From: Pseudobdellovibrionaceae bacterium
GTDB lineage: Bacteria; Bdellovibrionota; Bdellovibrionia; Bdellovibrionales; Bdellovibrionaceae
Assembly: GCA_019637915.1 (NCBI GenBank)
Contig: JAHBUV010000001.1
Span: 1,892,565-1,956,564 of the forward strand
Length of the DNA: 64,000 nucleotides
Reading direction: 5' to 3'
How positions within the stretch are numbered: the stretch's first letter is position 1; each line of letters opens with the position of its first letter. Below are positions 9,050 through 17,242 of this stretch, piece after piece. The notes below the pieces were generated by a model, which saw nothing but the letters and a program-made list of their open reading frames with translations, did no database searches and was not told where the DNA came from. The position numbers and the translations under genes are program-made.

Positions 9050-11461
9050 TCAGGCCGCCGCGGCGGTGGGTTTGGACTTTTTGCCGTCCTTCTTCCCACC
9101 GGTCTTTTTGGCGACTTTTTCGGACTTGTCGAAAACCACCGCGAAGACTTCGTCGAGATTTTCGGCCAGGACGAAATTCATGCGGTCTTTGAAGATCTTC
9201 GGAATGTCCGAAATGTCCTTCTGGTTCGCGATCGGGATGATCACGTTGGTGATGCCCTGGTTCAAAGCGGCCAGGCATTTTTCCCGGATACCGCCCACCG
9301 GCAGCACCCGACCTTGCAGGGTCACTTCGCCCGTCATCGCGATGTCGTGACGGATGGGGGTGTCGGTCATCAAGGACACCAGCGCCGTCGTCAGCGTGAT
9401 CCCGGCCGAAGGTCCGTCTTTCGGGATGGCGCCCGCGGGCAGGTGCACGTGGATGTCGTACTTCTCGAAGAAGTCGGCGGGGATGCCGAGTTCATCCATG
9501 TGCGCCTTGGCGTAAGACATGGCGGCATGGGCGGACTCTTTCATGACGTCGCCGAGCTGGCCGGTCAGCACGAGGCCGCCTTTGCCCTTCATCTTCAGCG
9601 CTTCGACCATCAGGACTTCGCCGCCGGCCTGGGTCCAGGCGAGGCCCTGGACCACACCGATCTGGGAGTCGGCGAGTTTGTCGTCGCGCAGGAAGCGGGG
9701 CGGGCCGAGGAGCTCGGGGACCGTCGTCGCGTTCACTTCGACGAACTTCACGCCGTCCATCACCGTTTGTTTGGCGACTTTGCGGCAGACCGAGCCGATT
9801 TCGCGCTCGAGATTCCGCACGCCGGCTTCGCGGGTGTAACCGGCGATCACGTACTTGATGCCATCGTCGGTGAACGAGATGTTCTGGGACGTGATGCCGT
9901 TGTTTTCCATCTGGCGACGGATCAGGTGCTTCTTCGTGATGAAGAGCTTGTCGTTTTCCGTGTAGCCCGGGATGTGGATGATCTCCATCCGATCGCGCAA
10001 GGCGGCCGGGATGTTCTCCACGACGTTGGCCGTGGCGATGAAGAGCACGTTCGACAGGTCGAAATCCACGTTCAGATAATTGTCGCGGAAAGCGTGGTTC
10101 TGTTCCGGGTCCAGGACCTCGAGCATGGCGGCCGAGGGGTCGCCGCGGAAATCGGAACCGAGCTTGTCGATCTCGTCGAGAACGATGACCGGGTTGTTGG
10201 TCTTCGCCTGACGAAGGGCCTGCACGACTTTGCCGGGCATGGCGCCGACGTAGGTGCGGCGGTGACCGCGGATTTCGGCCTCGTCCTTCACGCCGCCCAG
10301 GGCGATGCGATGGTACTCGCGACCCATGGCTTTCGCGATGGATTTACCGAGGGAGGTCTTGCCGACGCCCGGGGGGCCGGCGAAGCAGAGGATCGGACCC
10401 TTCATGTTGTTGGCCTTGAGTTTACGCACGGCCAGGAACTCGAGGATGCGGTCTTTGGCTTTGGTCAATTCGTAGTGGTCGTCATCGAGGATCTCTTTCG
10501 AGTGGTTCAGATCGATGGCGTCCTCGGACCGCTTGTTCCACGGCAGGTCCACCAACCAGTCGAGGTAGGTGCGGACCATGGTGGCTTCCGAAGCGTCCGG
10601 ATGCATGCGCTCAAGGCGGCCCATTTGCTTCAGGGCTTCGCTCTCGACGGGCTGGGGCATGCCGGAGTTGATGATTTTATCGCGCAGCTCTTCCATCTCT
10701 TCCGACTTGGAATCGCCTTCGCCGAGCTCGTTTTTGATGGCTTTCATCTGCTCGCGCAGGAAGTATTCGCGCTGCGATTTGGACATGTCGTCCTTCGAGT
10801 GCGAACGGATTTTCTGTTGCATGGACATGACGTCCAGCTCGGCCTTCAGGATGTCGTTCACGAGCTTCAGGCGCTCTTTCGGGTCCTGGGTTTCCAGCAC
10901 CGTCTGGGCATCCTGGGTCTTGATGCCGAGATTGCTGGCGATCAGATCGGCGATGCGCCCCGGGTCGGTGACGTCGTCCAGAACCAGGAGGATGTCCGGG
11001 GAGAGCGGGCGACCGAGAGCGATGATGCGTTCGATCTGTTCTTTGGCGGTGCGGATCTGGGCCTCGATCTCCAGGGGGGAGGCGGTCGGCGGGATCTCCT
11101 CGATTTTCTCGACGCCGACTTCGAAGCTGGGCGTGGTTTTCGCGAAGGACTTCACGCGGCCCTTGGCGACGCCTTGGATGAGGATCTTCACGCGGCCGTC
11201 GGACAGCTTGCGCATGCGCATGATCATGGCGATCGTGCCGACTTCATAGATGGATTCGGGCGTGGGATTTTCTTCGGTGATGTCTTTTTGCGAAGCCAGG
11301 AAGATCAGGCGGTTCTTCGCGAGCGCCTCTTCCACCGAGCGGATGGAGGCTTCTCTGCCCACGAAGAGCGGAATGATCATATACGGGAAGACCACGATGT
11401 CTCGCACTGGCAACATGGGAAGTGTTTGGGGGATTTCCAGCACTTTATCGTCAAAGCTCAT
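9050..11461 (-). CDS. lon: ATP-dependent protease Lon
   Basis: Cytoplasmic AAA+ serine protease that degrades misfolded and regulatory proteins, 803 residues. The N-terminal substrate domain begins LPMLPVRDIVVFPYM; the AAA+ module has Walker A GPPGVGKTS near residue 358; the protease domain has catalytic Ser in PKDGPSAG (about 684) and Lys in IREKCLAAL (about 727). The C-terminus ends in a Lys/Gly/Ala tail (KKTGGKKDGKKSKPTAAAA). ATG at 11461 is chosen because it follows GGAGGAG and starts the conserved N-domain; the frame is open a further 63 codons upstream with no family similarity. It is convergent with the HTH gene. Confidence 0.97.
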   Translation of the reverse strand: MSFDDKVLEIPQTLPMLPVRDIVVFPYMIIPLFVGREASIRSVEEALAKNRLIFLASQKDITEENPTPESIYEVGTIAMIMRMRKLSDGRVKILIQGVAKGRVKSFAKTTPSFEVGVEKIEEIPPTASPLEIEAQIRTAKEQIERIIALGRPLSPDILLVLDDVTDPGRIADLIASNLGIKTQDAQTVLETQDPKERLKLVNDILKAELDVMSMQQKIRSHSKDDMSKSQREYFLREQMKAIKNELGEGDSKSEEMEELRDKIINSGMPQPVESEALKQMGRLERMHPDASEATMVRTYLDWLVDLPWNKRSEDAIDLNHSKEILDDDHYELTKAKDRILEFLAVRKLKANNMKGPILCFAGPPGVGKTSLGKSIAKAMGREYHRIALGGVKDEAEIRGHRRTYVGAMPGKVVQALRQAKTNNPVIVLDEIDKLGSDFRGDPSAAMLEVLDPEQNHAFRDNYLNVDFDLSNVLFIATANVVENIPAALRDRMEIIHIPGYTENDKLFITKKHLIRRQMENNGITSQNISFTDDGIKYVIAGYTREAGVRNLEREIGSVCRKVAKQTVMDGVKFVEVNATTVPELLGPPRFLRDDKLADSQIGVVQGLAWTQAGGEVLMVEALKMKGKGGLVLTGQLGDVMKESAHAAMSYAKAHMDELGIPADFFEKYDIHVHLPAGAIPKDGPSAGITLTTALVSLMTDTPIRHDIAMTGEVTLQGRVLPVGGIREKCLAALNQGITNVIIPIANQKDISDIPKIFKDRMNFVLAENLDEVFAVVFDKSEKVAKKTGGKKDGKKSKPTAAAA

Positions 11462-11576
11462 AACGCTCCTCCGCGACACGCGGGCGTGTGTTTGTGTACA
11501 TTTCTTCTCGGATGGAGACAGTGGAGCCTTTAAAGAAAAACGGCTTTCTTTCGTCCGGATTTTGTTGGGCGAAAAC

Positions 11577-11609
11577 GCGATAAATCGGCTCTGGGCCCTG
11601 CCAAGAGCC
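11577..11609 (-). promoter_or_regulatory. Weak candidate promoter of lon with overlapping inverted repeat
   Basis: On the - strand: -35 TTGGCA (11604-11599), 16-base spacer, -10 TATCGC (11582-11577). The -35 overlaps an inverted repeat GGCTCT (11587-11592) / AGAGCC (11604-11609), which could be an operator. It does not match the sigma-32 heat-shock consensus or CIRCE. The -10 is poor, so this is tentative. Confidence 0.25.
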
Positions 11610-11673
11610 TGAAATGGACGCGCGAACAGGGCTGACGTCCGTGTCAGCAAGCCTCACTCCATGAGTCCAAAGC

Positions 11674-12036
11674 TTATTGACGGGGATGGGATTCCTGTTC
11701 TTCCATGCAGGAAACGCACAGGGTGGAAAAGGGATGCACCTGAAGACGGCGCGGTCCGATCGGATAGGCGCAAGCTTCGCACTGGCCGTAGGTCCCATCG
11801 GCGATTTTGCCAAGGGCGCGCTCGATCTGATAAAGCGTGCGGCGATCGCGCTCGTGCAGGTGGATGGAGATGCTGTCCTCCAGGTTGCCACTGGCCGCCT
11901 CGGACTCGTCCGAAACGGGCGCGCGATTGCATTGCTCCTGACGAAATTCGTAGGATTTATTGAGGATCAGACTTTTTTGTTCAAGCAACGACTCGTGAAG
12001 AGTTTGAATCATCGCTTGAATTTCGCCTGGATTCAT
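11674..12036 (-). CDS. DksA/TraR-family protein with four-cysteine zinc finger
   Basis: 120-residue RNA polymerase secondary-channel regulator of the DksA/TraR family. The N-terminal ~75 residues are predicted coiled coil; the C-terminal finger is complete, GQCEACAYPIG then STLCVSCMEEQ, i.e. Cys-X2-Cys-X17-Cys-X2-Cys. The ATG at 12036 follows GGGGGAGGGG; the frame is open upstream but those residues are not DksA-like. It has a good promoter at 12089-12116. A second DksA-like gene without the cysteines lies immediately upstream on the same strand. I do not assign the name dksA because either copy could be the principal one. Confidence 0.88.
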   Translation of the reverse strand: MNPGEIQAMIQTLHESLLEQKSLILNKSYEFRQEQCNRAPVSDESEAASGNLEDSISIHLHERDRRTLYQIERALGKIADGTYGQCEACAYPIGPRRLQVHPFSTLCVSCMEEQESHPRQ

Positions 12037-12088
12037 CGCCCCTCCCCCAGTGTCACTGGTGATGATGCTCAAGTCGAAATACGCGTGC

Positions 12089-12116
12089 ATCATAAGAGGG
12101 AAACGAATGGTGTCAC
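12089..12116 (-). promoter_or_regulatory. Promoter of the zinc-finger DksA-like gene
   Basis: On the - strand: -35 GTGACA (12116-12111, five of six), 16-base spacer, -10 TATGAT (12094-12089, five of six). Transcription would begin near 12082 and give a leader of about 46 bases. Confidence 0.5.
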
Positions 12117-12207
12117 CAAAAAAAAGCAGATTGCTCGCGTTCTCAGCAGACAATGCGCGCGTGCGCGTCACGCCTTGTCCGCTGCGGCGAATATTCAAAA
12201 AAGAATT

Positions 12208-12594
12208 TTAACGCGCGAATTTCCGAGAGAGAGCTTCGCGAATCTCAGCGCCCTCGATGCTCAGACGGGTCCACGGCACCGCCAGCAAGCGCTCCGCTTC
12301 GATTTGCTCTTCCGTCTCTTCGCAGATGCCGAACGTGCCGTCCTGAAGGCGGGCCAAGGCGAGTTCGATTTCCCGCAGGTGGTGGCGCATGCGCTCTTGA
12401 GAAATCAGGAATTCGTGCTCTTCCAGCTGCGCGACCGTTTGATCCGCTTCATCACCGCTGGTGGAGGCGATCGATCTCGACTGGGAAAAATTTTGCGCGG
12501 AGGCCCGAACACGATTCAAAATATCCTGCTTCATGATGAGCAGTTTCTGACGGCACTCCTTCAGGGTTTCATGGGTCAATTCACGCGACTTCAT
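12208..12594 (-). CDS. DksA-family protein lacking the zinc-finger cysteines
   Basis: 128-residue DksA-type protein. The fold signature is kept (MKQDILNRVRASAQ, LQDGTFGICEETEEQIEAERL, PWTRLSIEGAEIREA) but only one of the four zinc ligands remains: the finger reads C-E-E-T and L-S-I-E instead of C-X2-C and C-X2-C. Alpha-proteobacterial DksA and P. aeruginosa DksA2 are known cases with reduced cysteines. ATG at 12594 follows AAAGGAGG; upstream in-frame residues are not conserved. The ribosome binding site overlaps a 10-bp inverted repeat (see 12602-12663). The conserved acidic tip of the coiled coil is plausible in STSGDEADQT. Confidence 0.85.
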   Translation of the reverse strand: MKSRELTHETLKECRQKLLIMKQDILNRVRASAQNFSQSRSIASTSGDEADQTVAQLEEHEFLISQERMRHHLREIELALARLQDGTFGICEETEEQIEAERLLAVPWTRLSIEGAEIREALSRKFAR

Positions 12595-12601
12595 GGGGCC
12601 T

Positions 12602-12663
12602 CCTTTCCTGGACACCGTGATTCGGCGCCTTATGGCCCGTTCGACTCGGGCCACCAGGAAAGG
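12602..12663 (-). promoter_or_regulatory. Structured leader over the ribosome binding site of the zinc-free DksA gene
   Basis: CCTTTCCTGG (12602-12611) and CCAGGAAAGG (12654-12663) are a perfect 10-bp inverted repeat. Between them and directly next to the outer arm lies a second hairpin, TGGCCCG (12633-12639) / CGGGCCA (12647-12653). In the - strand mRNA the inner arm of the long repeat contains most of the AGGAAAGGAGG ribosome binding site, so folding would hide it. This could be a translational switch; no known riboswitch class is recognised. Confidence 0.4.
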
Positions 12664-12710
12664 GGTTAAGGAAAATCGATGAAATTTTCTTATGGGATCC
12701 CTCAGCGGGA

Positions 12711-14441
12711 TTAATTCGCCTTGCGGAGGGGGGTGGGCGTGGGGGAGGAGAGGGTGGAGTAGGTCACCACGGGCCGTCCGACCTCACGCTGAGGGGTCAT
12801 GTCCAACAAGCCCAACACGCCGGGAAAACGCTTCAAATCCGTCAGACGCCGGGTCAAGGATTCCCGTGAGCTTGCCCCCTGGGAAATCAGCTGGCGCAGC
12901 AAAAGAGCGGAGTCATACGCCTGAAGTTCCACCAGGGACGGGTTTTCGCCGAACATCTGTTTGTAGTCCTTCATGAAACGCACGGAACGTCCGTCGGCGG
13001 AGGGGGAATCCGTGGGGGCGCTGTCGACAAACAGGAGCTGATTGGCAAAAAGCCCCGCGCGCTTGGCAAGATCCGGGGTGTTCCAAAGATTCGTGCCCAG
13101 GAGCTTCACGTTGCGAACGCCGGCATAGGAAAGAAACGCGGCAAGTTGGGACATTTTCTTGGAGCTGTCCGGAATGAAAACCGCATCGAAGTCGACGACC
13201 GGCGACAGGATGTCCTCCGCGGTTTTTTCCTGACGGACGGATTTTTTCTTCGGATCCTTGCTGCGCTCGCGGGCCAGCATTTTGAATTCCGGCTCGCGGG
13301 CTTCGATGTACCAGGTGCCGACCAGGCGTTGGGCTTCGGCGCGAAAATCGGTGCCTTTCGGATTGTAGGTCTGGGCGGCGGTGATGCTGCCTCCGCGGGC
13401 CAGGACCTCGTCCCAGAAGATGTTGGCGAATTCGACGCCGTAAGCATCGTTCGGGTAGAGGATGGCGAAACGCCGCATGTTGAAATCGTTCATGGCCGTG
13501 CGCACGAGCTCGCGCACCTGCATTTCGCTGGTCAGGGCGTTGCGGAAAACGGTGGGCCCGATTTCCGTGATGCCCGCTTTTTGCGACAGGGCCAAGGTGG
13601 GGACGCCCAGCTCGTCGGCCTTGGTGGCGACCGCGGGGGCCGTGCGGCTCAACAGGCTGCCGATGATGGCGATGACGTTGTCCTCTTTCACCAACCTTTC
13701 GACACCGCGGCGGGCGGCGTCGGGATTGCCCTCGCTGTCCATCACCGCGAGTTTGAAGGAGGTGTTGGCTTCGTGCAGTCCGAGGCCCATCTCCACGCCG
13801 CGCAGGGCTTTTTGCCCGATGGAGGCGTTGCGTCCGCTCAGGGGCAGGATCACGCCGATGGTTTTCGGTTCCACGTATTTGATGCTTTCAAGCTGCGAGA
13901 GGATTTCCTGGGAGCGGAAGGCCAGGTCGGAGCCCGGGAGAAAACTCATCACGCTGGAAAAATAGCGTCGCGCTGAATCCGTGTCCCGGCGATCCATGGC
14001 GATCTCGCCCAGCTGAAAAAGGGCATGGCCGCGCAGAAAACCGAAATCCGAACTGTCGGCGACCTGACGAAGATCTTCCTCATTCAGGCGGGTCTCCAGC
14101 AGGTCCACGGCCTTCAGCCGGGCCGATTCCTGTTGGGAGGGGGTGGGACTTGAAACGGAGACATTCAAGTACTCTTTCATGGCGTCGACGAAGTGGCCTT
14201 GACGCTCGAGATCCAGGGCCTTTTGTGTTTCGGAAACGACCGGGGCGAGCGGGGCCACGGGCGTGGAGGTGACTTTCCCGGGAGCCGCGGGCGCCGGTGC
14301 CGGAGGGGGCGGTGCGGGGCGAGTGGCGCTCAAGGGATTGGCGGGCCTGGACGTGGGGCGCGCCGGGGAGTCGCGGCGCACGGTGGTGACGGAGCAGGCC
14401 GCCAAAGACAGAGGCAAAGTCCAAATCAGGAATCGCTTCAT
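12711..14441 (-). CDS. Periplasmic-binding-protein-like lipoprotein (LpoA/LppC or branched-chain amino-acid receptor fold)
   Basis: 576 residues. Lipoprotein signal [16 protein letters not shown], then a Pro/Ala-rich linker (to about residue 65), a helical TPR-like region (about 70-185), and a type I periplasmic-binding fold starting [17 protein letters not shown] and continuing with [20 protein letters not shown] and [20 protein letters not shown]. The TPR plus binding-fold arrangement is that of the penicillin-binding-protein activator LpoA/LppC family, which would place it at the outer membrane acting on peptidoglycan synthases. The start overlaps the dnaJ stop by 4 bases. A receptor role in amino-acid uptake is the alternative, but no permease genes are nearby. 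Confidence 0.8.
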   Translation of the reverse strand: MKRFLIWTLPLSLAACSVTTVRRDSPARPTSRPANPLSATRPAPPPPAPAPAAPGKVTSTPVAPLAPVVSETQKALDLERQGHFVDAMKEYLNVSVSSPTPSQQESARLKAVDLLETRLNEEDLRQVADSSDFGFLRGHALFQLGEIAMDRRDTDSARRYFSSVMSFLPGSDLAFRSQEILSQLESIKYVEPKTIGVILPLSGRNASIGQKALRGVEMGLGLHEANTSFKLAVMDSEGNPDAARRGVERLVKEDNVIAIIGSLLSRTAPAVATKADELGVPTLALSQKAGITEIGPTVFRNALTSEMQVRELVRTAMNDFNMRRFAILYPNDAYGVEFANIFWDEVLARGGSITAAQTYNPKGTDFRAEAQRLVGTWYIEAREPEFKMLARERSKDPKKKSVRQEKTAEDILSPVVDFDAVFIPDSSKKMSQLAAFLSYAGVRNVKLLGTNLWNTPDLAKRAGLFANQLLFVDSAPTDSPSADGRSVRFMKDYKQMFGENPSLVELQAYDSALLLRQLISQGASSRESLTRRLTDLKRFPGVLGLLDMTPQREVGRPVVTYSTLSSPTPTPLRKAN

Positions 14442-15424
14442 TTTCTCGTCCTCATCAGCTGCGCCGCTTTGTCGCGGAAGGTTTTGACCAAAGGGGTTTC
14501 GAAATTCGTCTCGGCGAATTTTTCGAGGTATTCTTTCTGACGGCTGCTCAAAGATTCCGGCGTGTCGACCAGAACGCGGATCAACATGTCGCCGTTGCCG
14601 AAGCCGCCGATTTTCGGGAAGCCTTTGCCTTTCAGGCGCAGGGTCTGTCCCGTGTGGGTGCCGGCCGGGATCTTGATTTCCGCTTTGCCGGTCAGGGTCG
14701 GAATTTCCACGGAGGTCCCGAGCATGGCATCGACGAAAGAGACGGGCAGGTCCAGCAGCACGTCGGCATCCTGGCGTTTGAAGAGCGGATGCTCGTGGAA
14801 GTTCACGATCACGTAAAGGTCGCCCGCGCCGCCCGGGGTGACATCGCCCTCACCGGACAGTTTCAGGCGCTGCGCGTCCTTCACGCCGGCGGGAACGGTG
14901 ACGTTCAATTTGCGGTTCTCTTCCTTGCCGCTGTTCTGGCGCATGAAGTGAATGACTTTTTCGCAGCCGACGGCGGCTTCCTCCAGGGTCAGGGTCAGCG
15001 TGTAGCGCAGATCGGCGCCGCGCACGCTGCGGCGGCGCGGACCGCCGGCGGTCGCCCCGCCCGGGCCGCGCCCTTGGAAAACATCGCCGAAAAGATCGCC
15101 GAAAATATCCTGAAAGGGATCGCCGCCGGGTCCGCCCCGGGCGCTGCCGAAGGGTCCCCCCGCCCCGAAGGGATTTTCACCACCGAAGCCGCCGGCTCCC
15201 TGCGGGCCCGCGAAGCCGAACTGATCGTACGTTTCGCGTTTTTTCGGGTCGCTCAGCACATCATAAGCCTCGCTGAGCTCTTTGAACTTCTCCTCGGCCT
15301 TTTTATCGCCGGGGTTTTTGTCCGGGTGATACTGCATGGCGAGTTTGCGATAAGCTTTTTTGATTTCGTCGGCCGACGCGGACCGGGAAACGTTGAGAAT
15401 GTTGTAATAATCCCTTTTGGCCAA
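14438..15424 (-). CDS. dnaJ: DnaJ-type co-chaperone without zinc-finger domain
   Basis: 328-residue Hsp40. The J domain is intact with the HPD motif ([12 protein letters not shown]) at about residue 30-35 and QFGFAGPQ at its end; a Gly/Phe-rich linker follows (about 70-130), then two C-terminal beta domains ([42 protein letters not shown]). The four CXXCXGXG repeats of class A DnaJ are absent: the chain passes from [15 protein letters not shown] directly into the beta domain. It is therefore a class B (CbpA/DnaJ2-like) protein, although it sits next to grpE like a main dnaJ. Nine bases separate its start from the grpE stop. Confidence 0.92.
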   Translation of the reverse strand: MAKRDYYNILNVSRSASADEIKKAYRKLAMQYHPDKNPGDKKAEEKFKELSEAYDVLSDPKKRETYDQFGFAGPQGAGGFGGENPFGAGGPFGSARGGPGGDPFQDIFGDLFGDVFQGRGPGGATAGGPRRRSVRGADLRYTLTLTLEEAAVGCEKVIHFMRQNSGKEENRKLNVTVPAGVKDAQRLKLSGEGDVTPGGAGDLYVIVNFHEHPLFKRQDADVLLDLPVSFVDAMLGTSVEIPTLTGKAEIKIPAGTHTGQTLRLKGKGFPKIGGFGNGDMLIRVLVDTPESLSSRQKEYLEKFAETNFETPLVKTFRDKAAQLMRTRK

Positions 15425-15432
15425 TCAGGACC

Positions 15433-15972
15433 TCACTCAGGTTTTTTCGCGACCACGACTTGGGCGGGCCGGACGAGTTTGTCATGGAGGCGATAGGCTT
15501 TTTGGAAAACCCGGCTGACGTGGCCCGCGGGAACCTGCTCCGTGGCCTCGCTGGACAGGGCTTCGTGCACGGCGGGATCGAAAGCGACGCCGTCGGCGGG
15601 AACTTCCGTCACGCCGTGACGCTGCAAAACCGCCTTCAATTCCGCGGCGGTGAGGTCGACACCCTGTTTGAAAGAGGGGAAGTTTTCCGCGGTCACGTTG
15701 ATGGCCAAGGCGCGTTCGAAATTGTCAATCACCCCCAGAAGGTCGCGCACCAGGCGCTCACAGCCGTACTTCAAGATTTCCGAACGCTCCTTGATGGCGT
15801 GCCGCTTGTAGTTTTCCATTTCGGCGCGCAAATACAAATAGTCGTTCTTGGCTTTTTCGGCCTGCTCCTGCAGGGTCTGCAGCTGGGTGTTCAAGTCGGT
15901 CGAGGCCCCGTTTTCAGCCGCGGTTTCGGCCCCATTGCTGTTATCCTGGCCCTGGTTCTTCGTGTCCGACAT
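15433..15972 (-). CDS. grpE: Nucleotide exchange factor GrpE
   Basis: 179-residue partner of DnaK. An acidic, disordered N-terminus precedes the long dimerising helix (LQEQAEKAKNDYLYLRAEME, NYKRHAIKERSEI) and the beta domain with the GrpE C-terminal pattern FDPAVHEALS and GHVSRVFQKAYRLHDKLVRPA. ATG at 15972 follows GAAGGAGG; an in-frame ATG nine codons earlier has no such site. dnaJ follows, while dnaK is not in the window. No CIRCE element is seen upstream. Confidence 0.95.
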   Translation of the reverse strand: MSDTKNQGQDNSNGAETAAENGASTDLNTQLQTLQEQAEKAKNDYLYLRAEMENYKRHAIKERSEILKYGCERLVRDLLGVIDNFERALAINVTAENFPSFKQGVDLTAAELKAVLQRHGVTEVPADGVAFDPAVHEALSSEATEQVPAGHVSRVFQKAYRLHDKLVRPAQVVVAKKPE

Positions 15973-16029
15973 GGTGCCTCCTTCAGAGATCGAATTCATT
16001 GCTTAAGATTGTGGATTGAATAGGGAAAG

Positions 16030-17229
16030 TCAACGTGGGGAGGCCGTCAACTCGTCCTTCAGAAAGGTCATTTCGGAGAAGACCAGGTTGCTGAGGACAA
16101 CGCCCTCTCGTGTCAGAGACCAACCATCGGGGATGACCTGCAAAAGACCCCTTTTGACGAGGCGATCCAGGCGCGTTTTCACCGGCGAAGTCAGCCGCGA
16201 AGGAAATTTCGCGAGCAACTCGGCCTCTTTCAGCCCCCTCATCAGGCGCAGGGAGGTGTGACAAAAGTCGGTGAGGGATTGATGCATCTCAAGCTGCTCG
16301 GAGAGATCCGCGGACAGGGCCTGGCGAGGCGATTGAAAACGCCGCCCGCGATGAGCCTCGATCAGCTTGCGGTAATCGCCGATGGAGCTGGGATTCCAAA
16401 AACGGGTGCCCCAGACCTCCCGCTTGGAATAGGAATGAGCGCTCAATCCGACGCCCCAATACTCCTCATCGGTCCAGTACAACAAATTATGTCGGGACTC
16501 ATGGCCGGGCAGCGAGAAATTCGAAATCTCATAGGGCGAAAAGCCGCGGCTCACGAGGGCGTCGCGGATCAGCTCGAACATCTCCGCCTGCTCTTCGTCC
16601 GGAGCGCGCCCTTTTGACAAAGGATGGCCGGAGGGGACCGTCAGACAATAGGGACTGATGTGCTTGGAGCCGCGGTCGATGGCGATTTCGAGATCACGAC
16701 GTACCCCGTCAAGAGTTTGAGTCGGCAGGGCAAAGAGCAAATCAAAGCTGAAGTTCAAGTCGCGCTTTTGCAGCAGGTCCAGGGTCTCGAGAGTTTGTCG
16801 GGAGTTGTGCTCCCGGTGGACCATTTTCAGGAGGCCGTCATCAAAGGTCTGGGCGCCGACGCTGAAGCGGTTGATGCCGGCGTCGAGGTAAGCGCTGAGC
16901 TTGTCCTGGCTGACGGTGGCGGGGTTGATCTCGATCGTGACTTCGGTTTTATCGGAACGACGATAGCCGTGCTTTTCAAGACCCTTGAGCAGGGATACAA
17001 TCTCTTCAGCCGGCAGGAGGCTGGGAGTGCCGCCGCCGAAGTAGATGGTGTCGAGGAAGCGGGGGCCGTAAAAATCCGCGCGCTGGGAGAGCTCTTCCAG
17101 AACGAGGTCGACGTAAATGGACGAACCGAAGATCTTGCTTTGTTCATAGGTCGCGAAGTCGCAATACGTGCAACGCTGCAGGCAGTAGGGGATGTGAATG
17201 TAAACCCCGAAGGCCGGGCGGGAATCCAT
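16030..17229 (-). CDS. hemW: Radical SAM protein HemW (HemN-like)
   Basis: 399 residues. The radical-SAM cluster motif CLQRCTYC has Cys at 16, 20 and 23, followed by the glycine motif FGGGTPSLLP and the HemW/HemN region SVGAQTFDDGLLKMVHREHN. The N-terminus is YIHIPYC as in HemW, without the extra N-terminal residues of true oxygen-independent coproporphyrinogen oxidase, so a heme-chaperone role is more likely than heme-precursor oxidation. Its start is only 13 bases from that of the divergent M16 peptidase gene, so each promoter must lie within the neighbouring coding sequence. Confidence 0.9.
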   Translation of the reverse strand: MDSRPAFGVYIHIPYCLQRCTYCDFATYEQSKIFGSSIYVDLVLEELSQRADFYGPRFLDTIYFGGGTPSLLPAEEIVSLLKGLEKHGYRRSDKTEVTIEINPATVSQDKLSAYLDAGINRFSVGAQTFDDGLLKMVHREHNSRQTLETLDLLQKRDLNFSFDLLFALPTQTLDGVRRDLEIAIDRGSKHISPYCLTVPSGHPLSKGRAPDEEQAEMFELIRDALVSRGFSPYEISNFSLPGHESRHNLLYWTDEEYWGVGLSAHSYSKREVWGTRFWNPSSIGDYRKLIEAHRGRRFQSPRQALSADLSEQLEMHQSLTDFCHTSLRLMRGLKEAELLAKFPSRLTSPVKTRLDRLVKRGLLQVIPDGWSLTREGVVLSNLVFSEMTFLKDELTASPR

Positions 17230-17242
17230 GACGGAGTGGTAT

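Noticed and set aside
9314-11533. A 739-codon open frame on the + strand opposite lon
   Set aside because: Antisense to a complete Lon protease with all catalytic motifs; no own ribosome binding site or motif.
12633-12653. tRNA T-arm-like hairpin (GGCCCG...CGGGCC)
   Set aside because: There is no anticodon arm, D arm or acceptor stem around it. It fits better as part of the leader structure of the DksA-like gene.
15973-16029. Heat-shock control element (CIRCE) expected before grpE-dnaJ
   Set aside because: No TTAGCACTC-N9-GAGTGCTAA-like repeat is present. A TTGACT at 16033-16028 on the - strand has no convincing -10.
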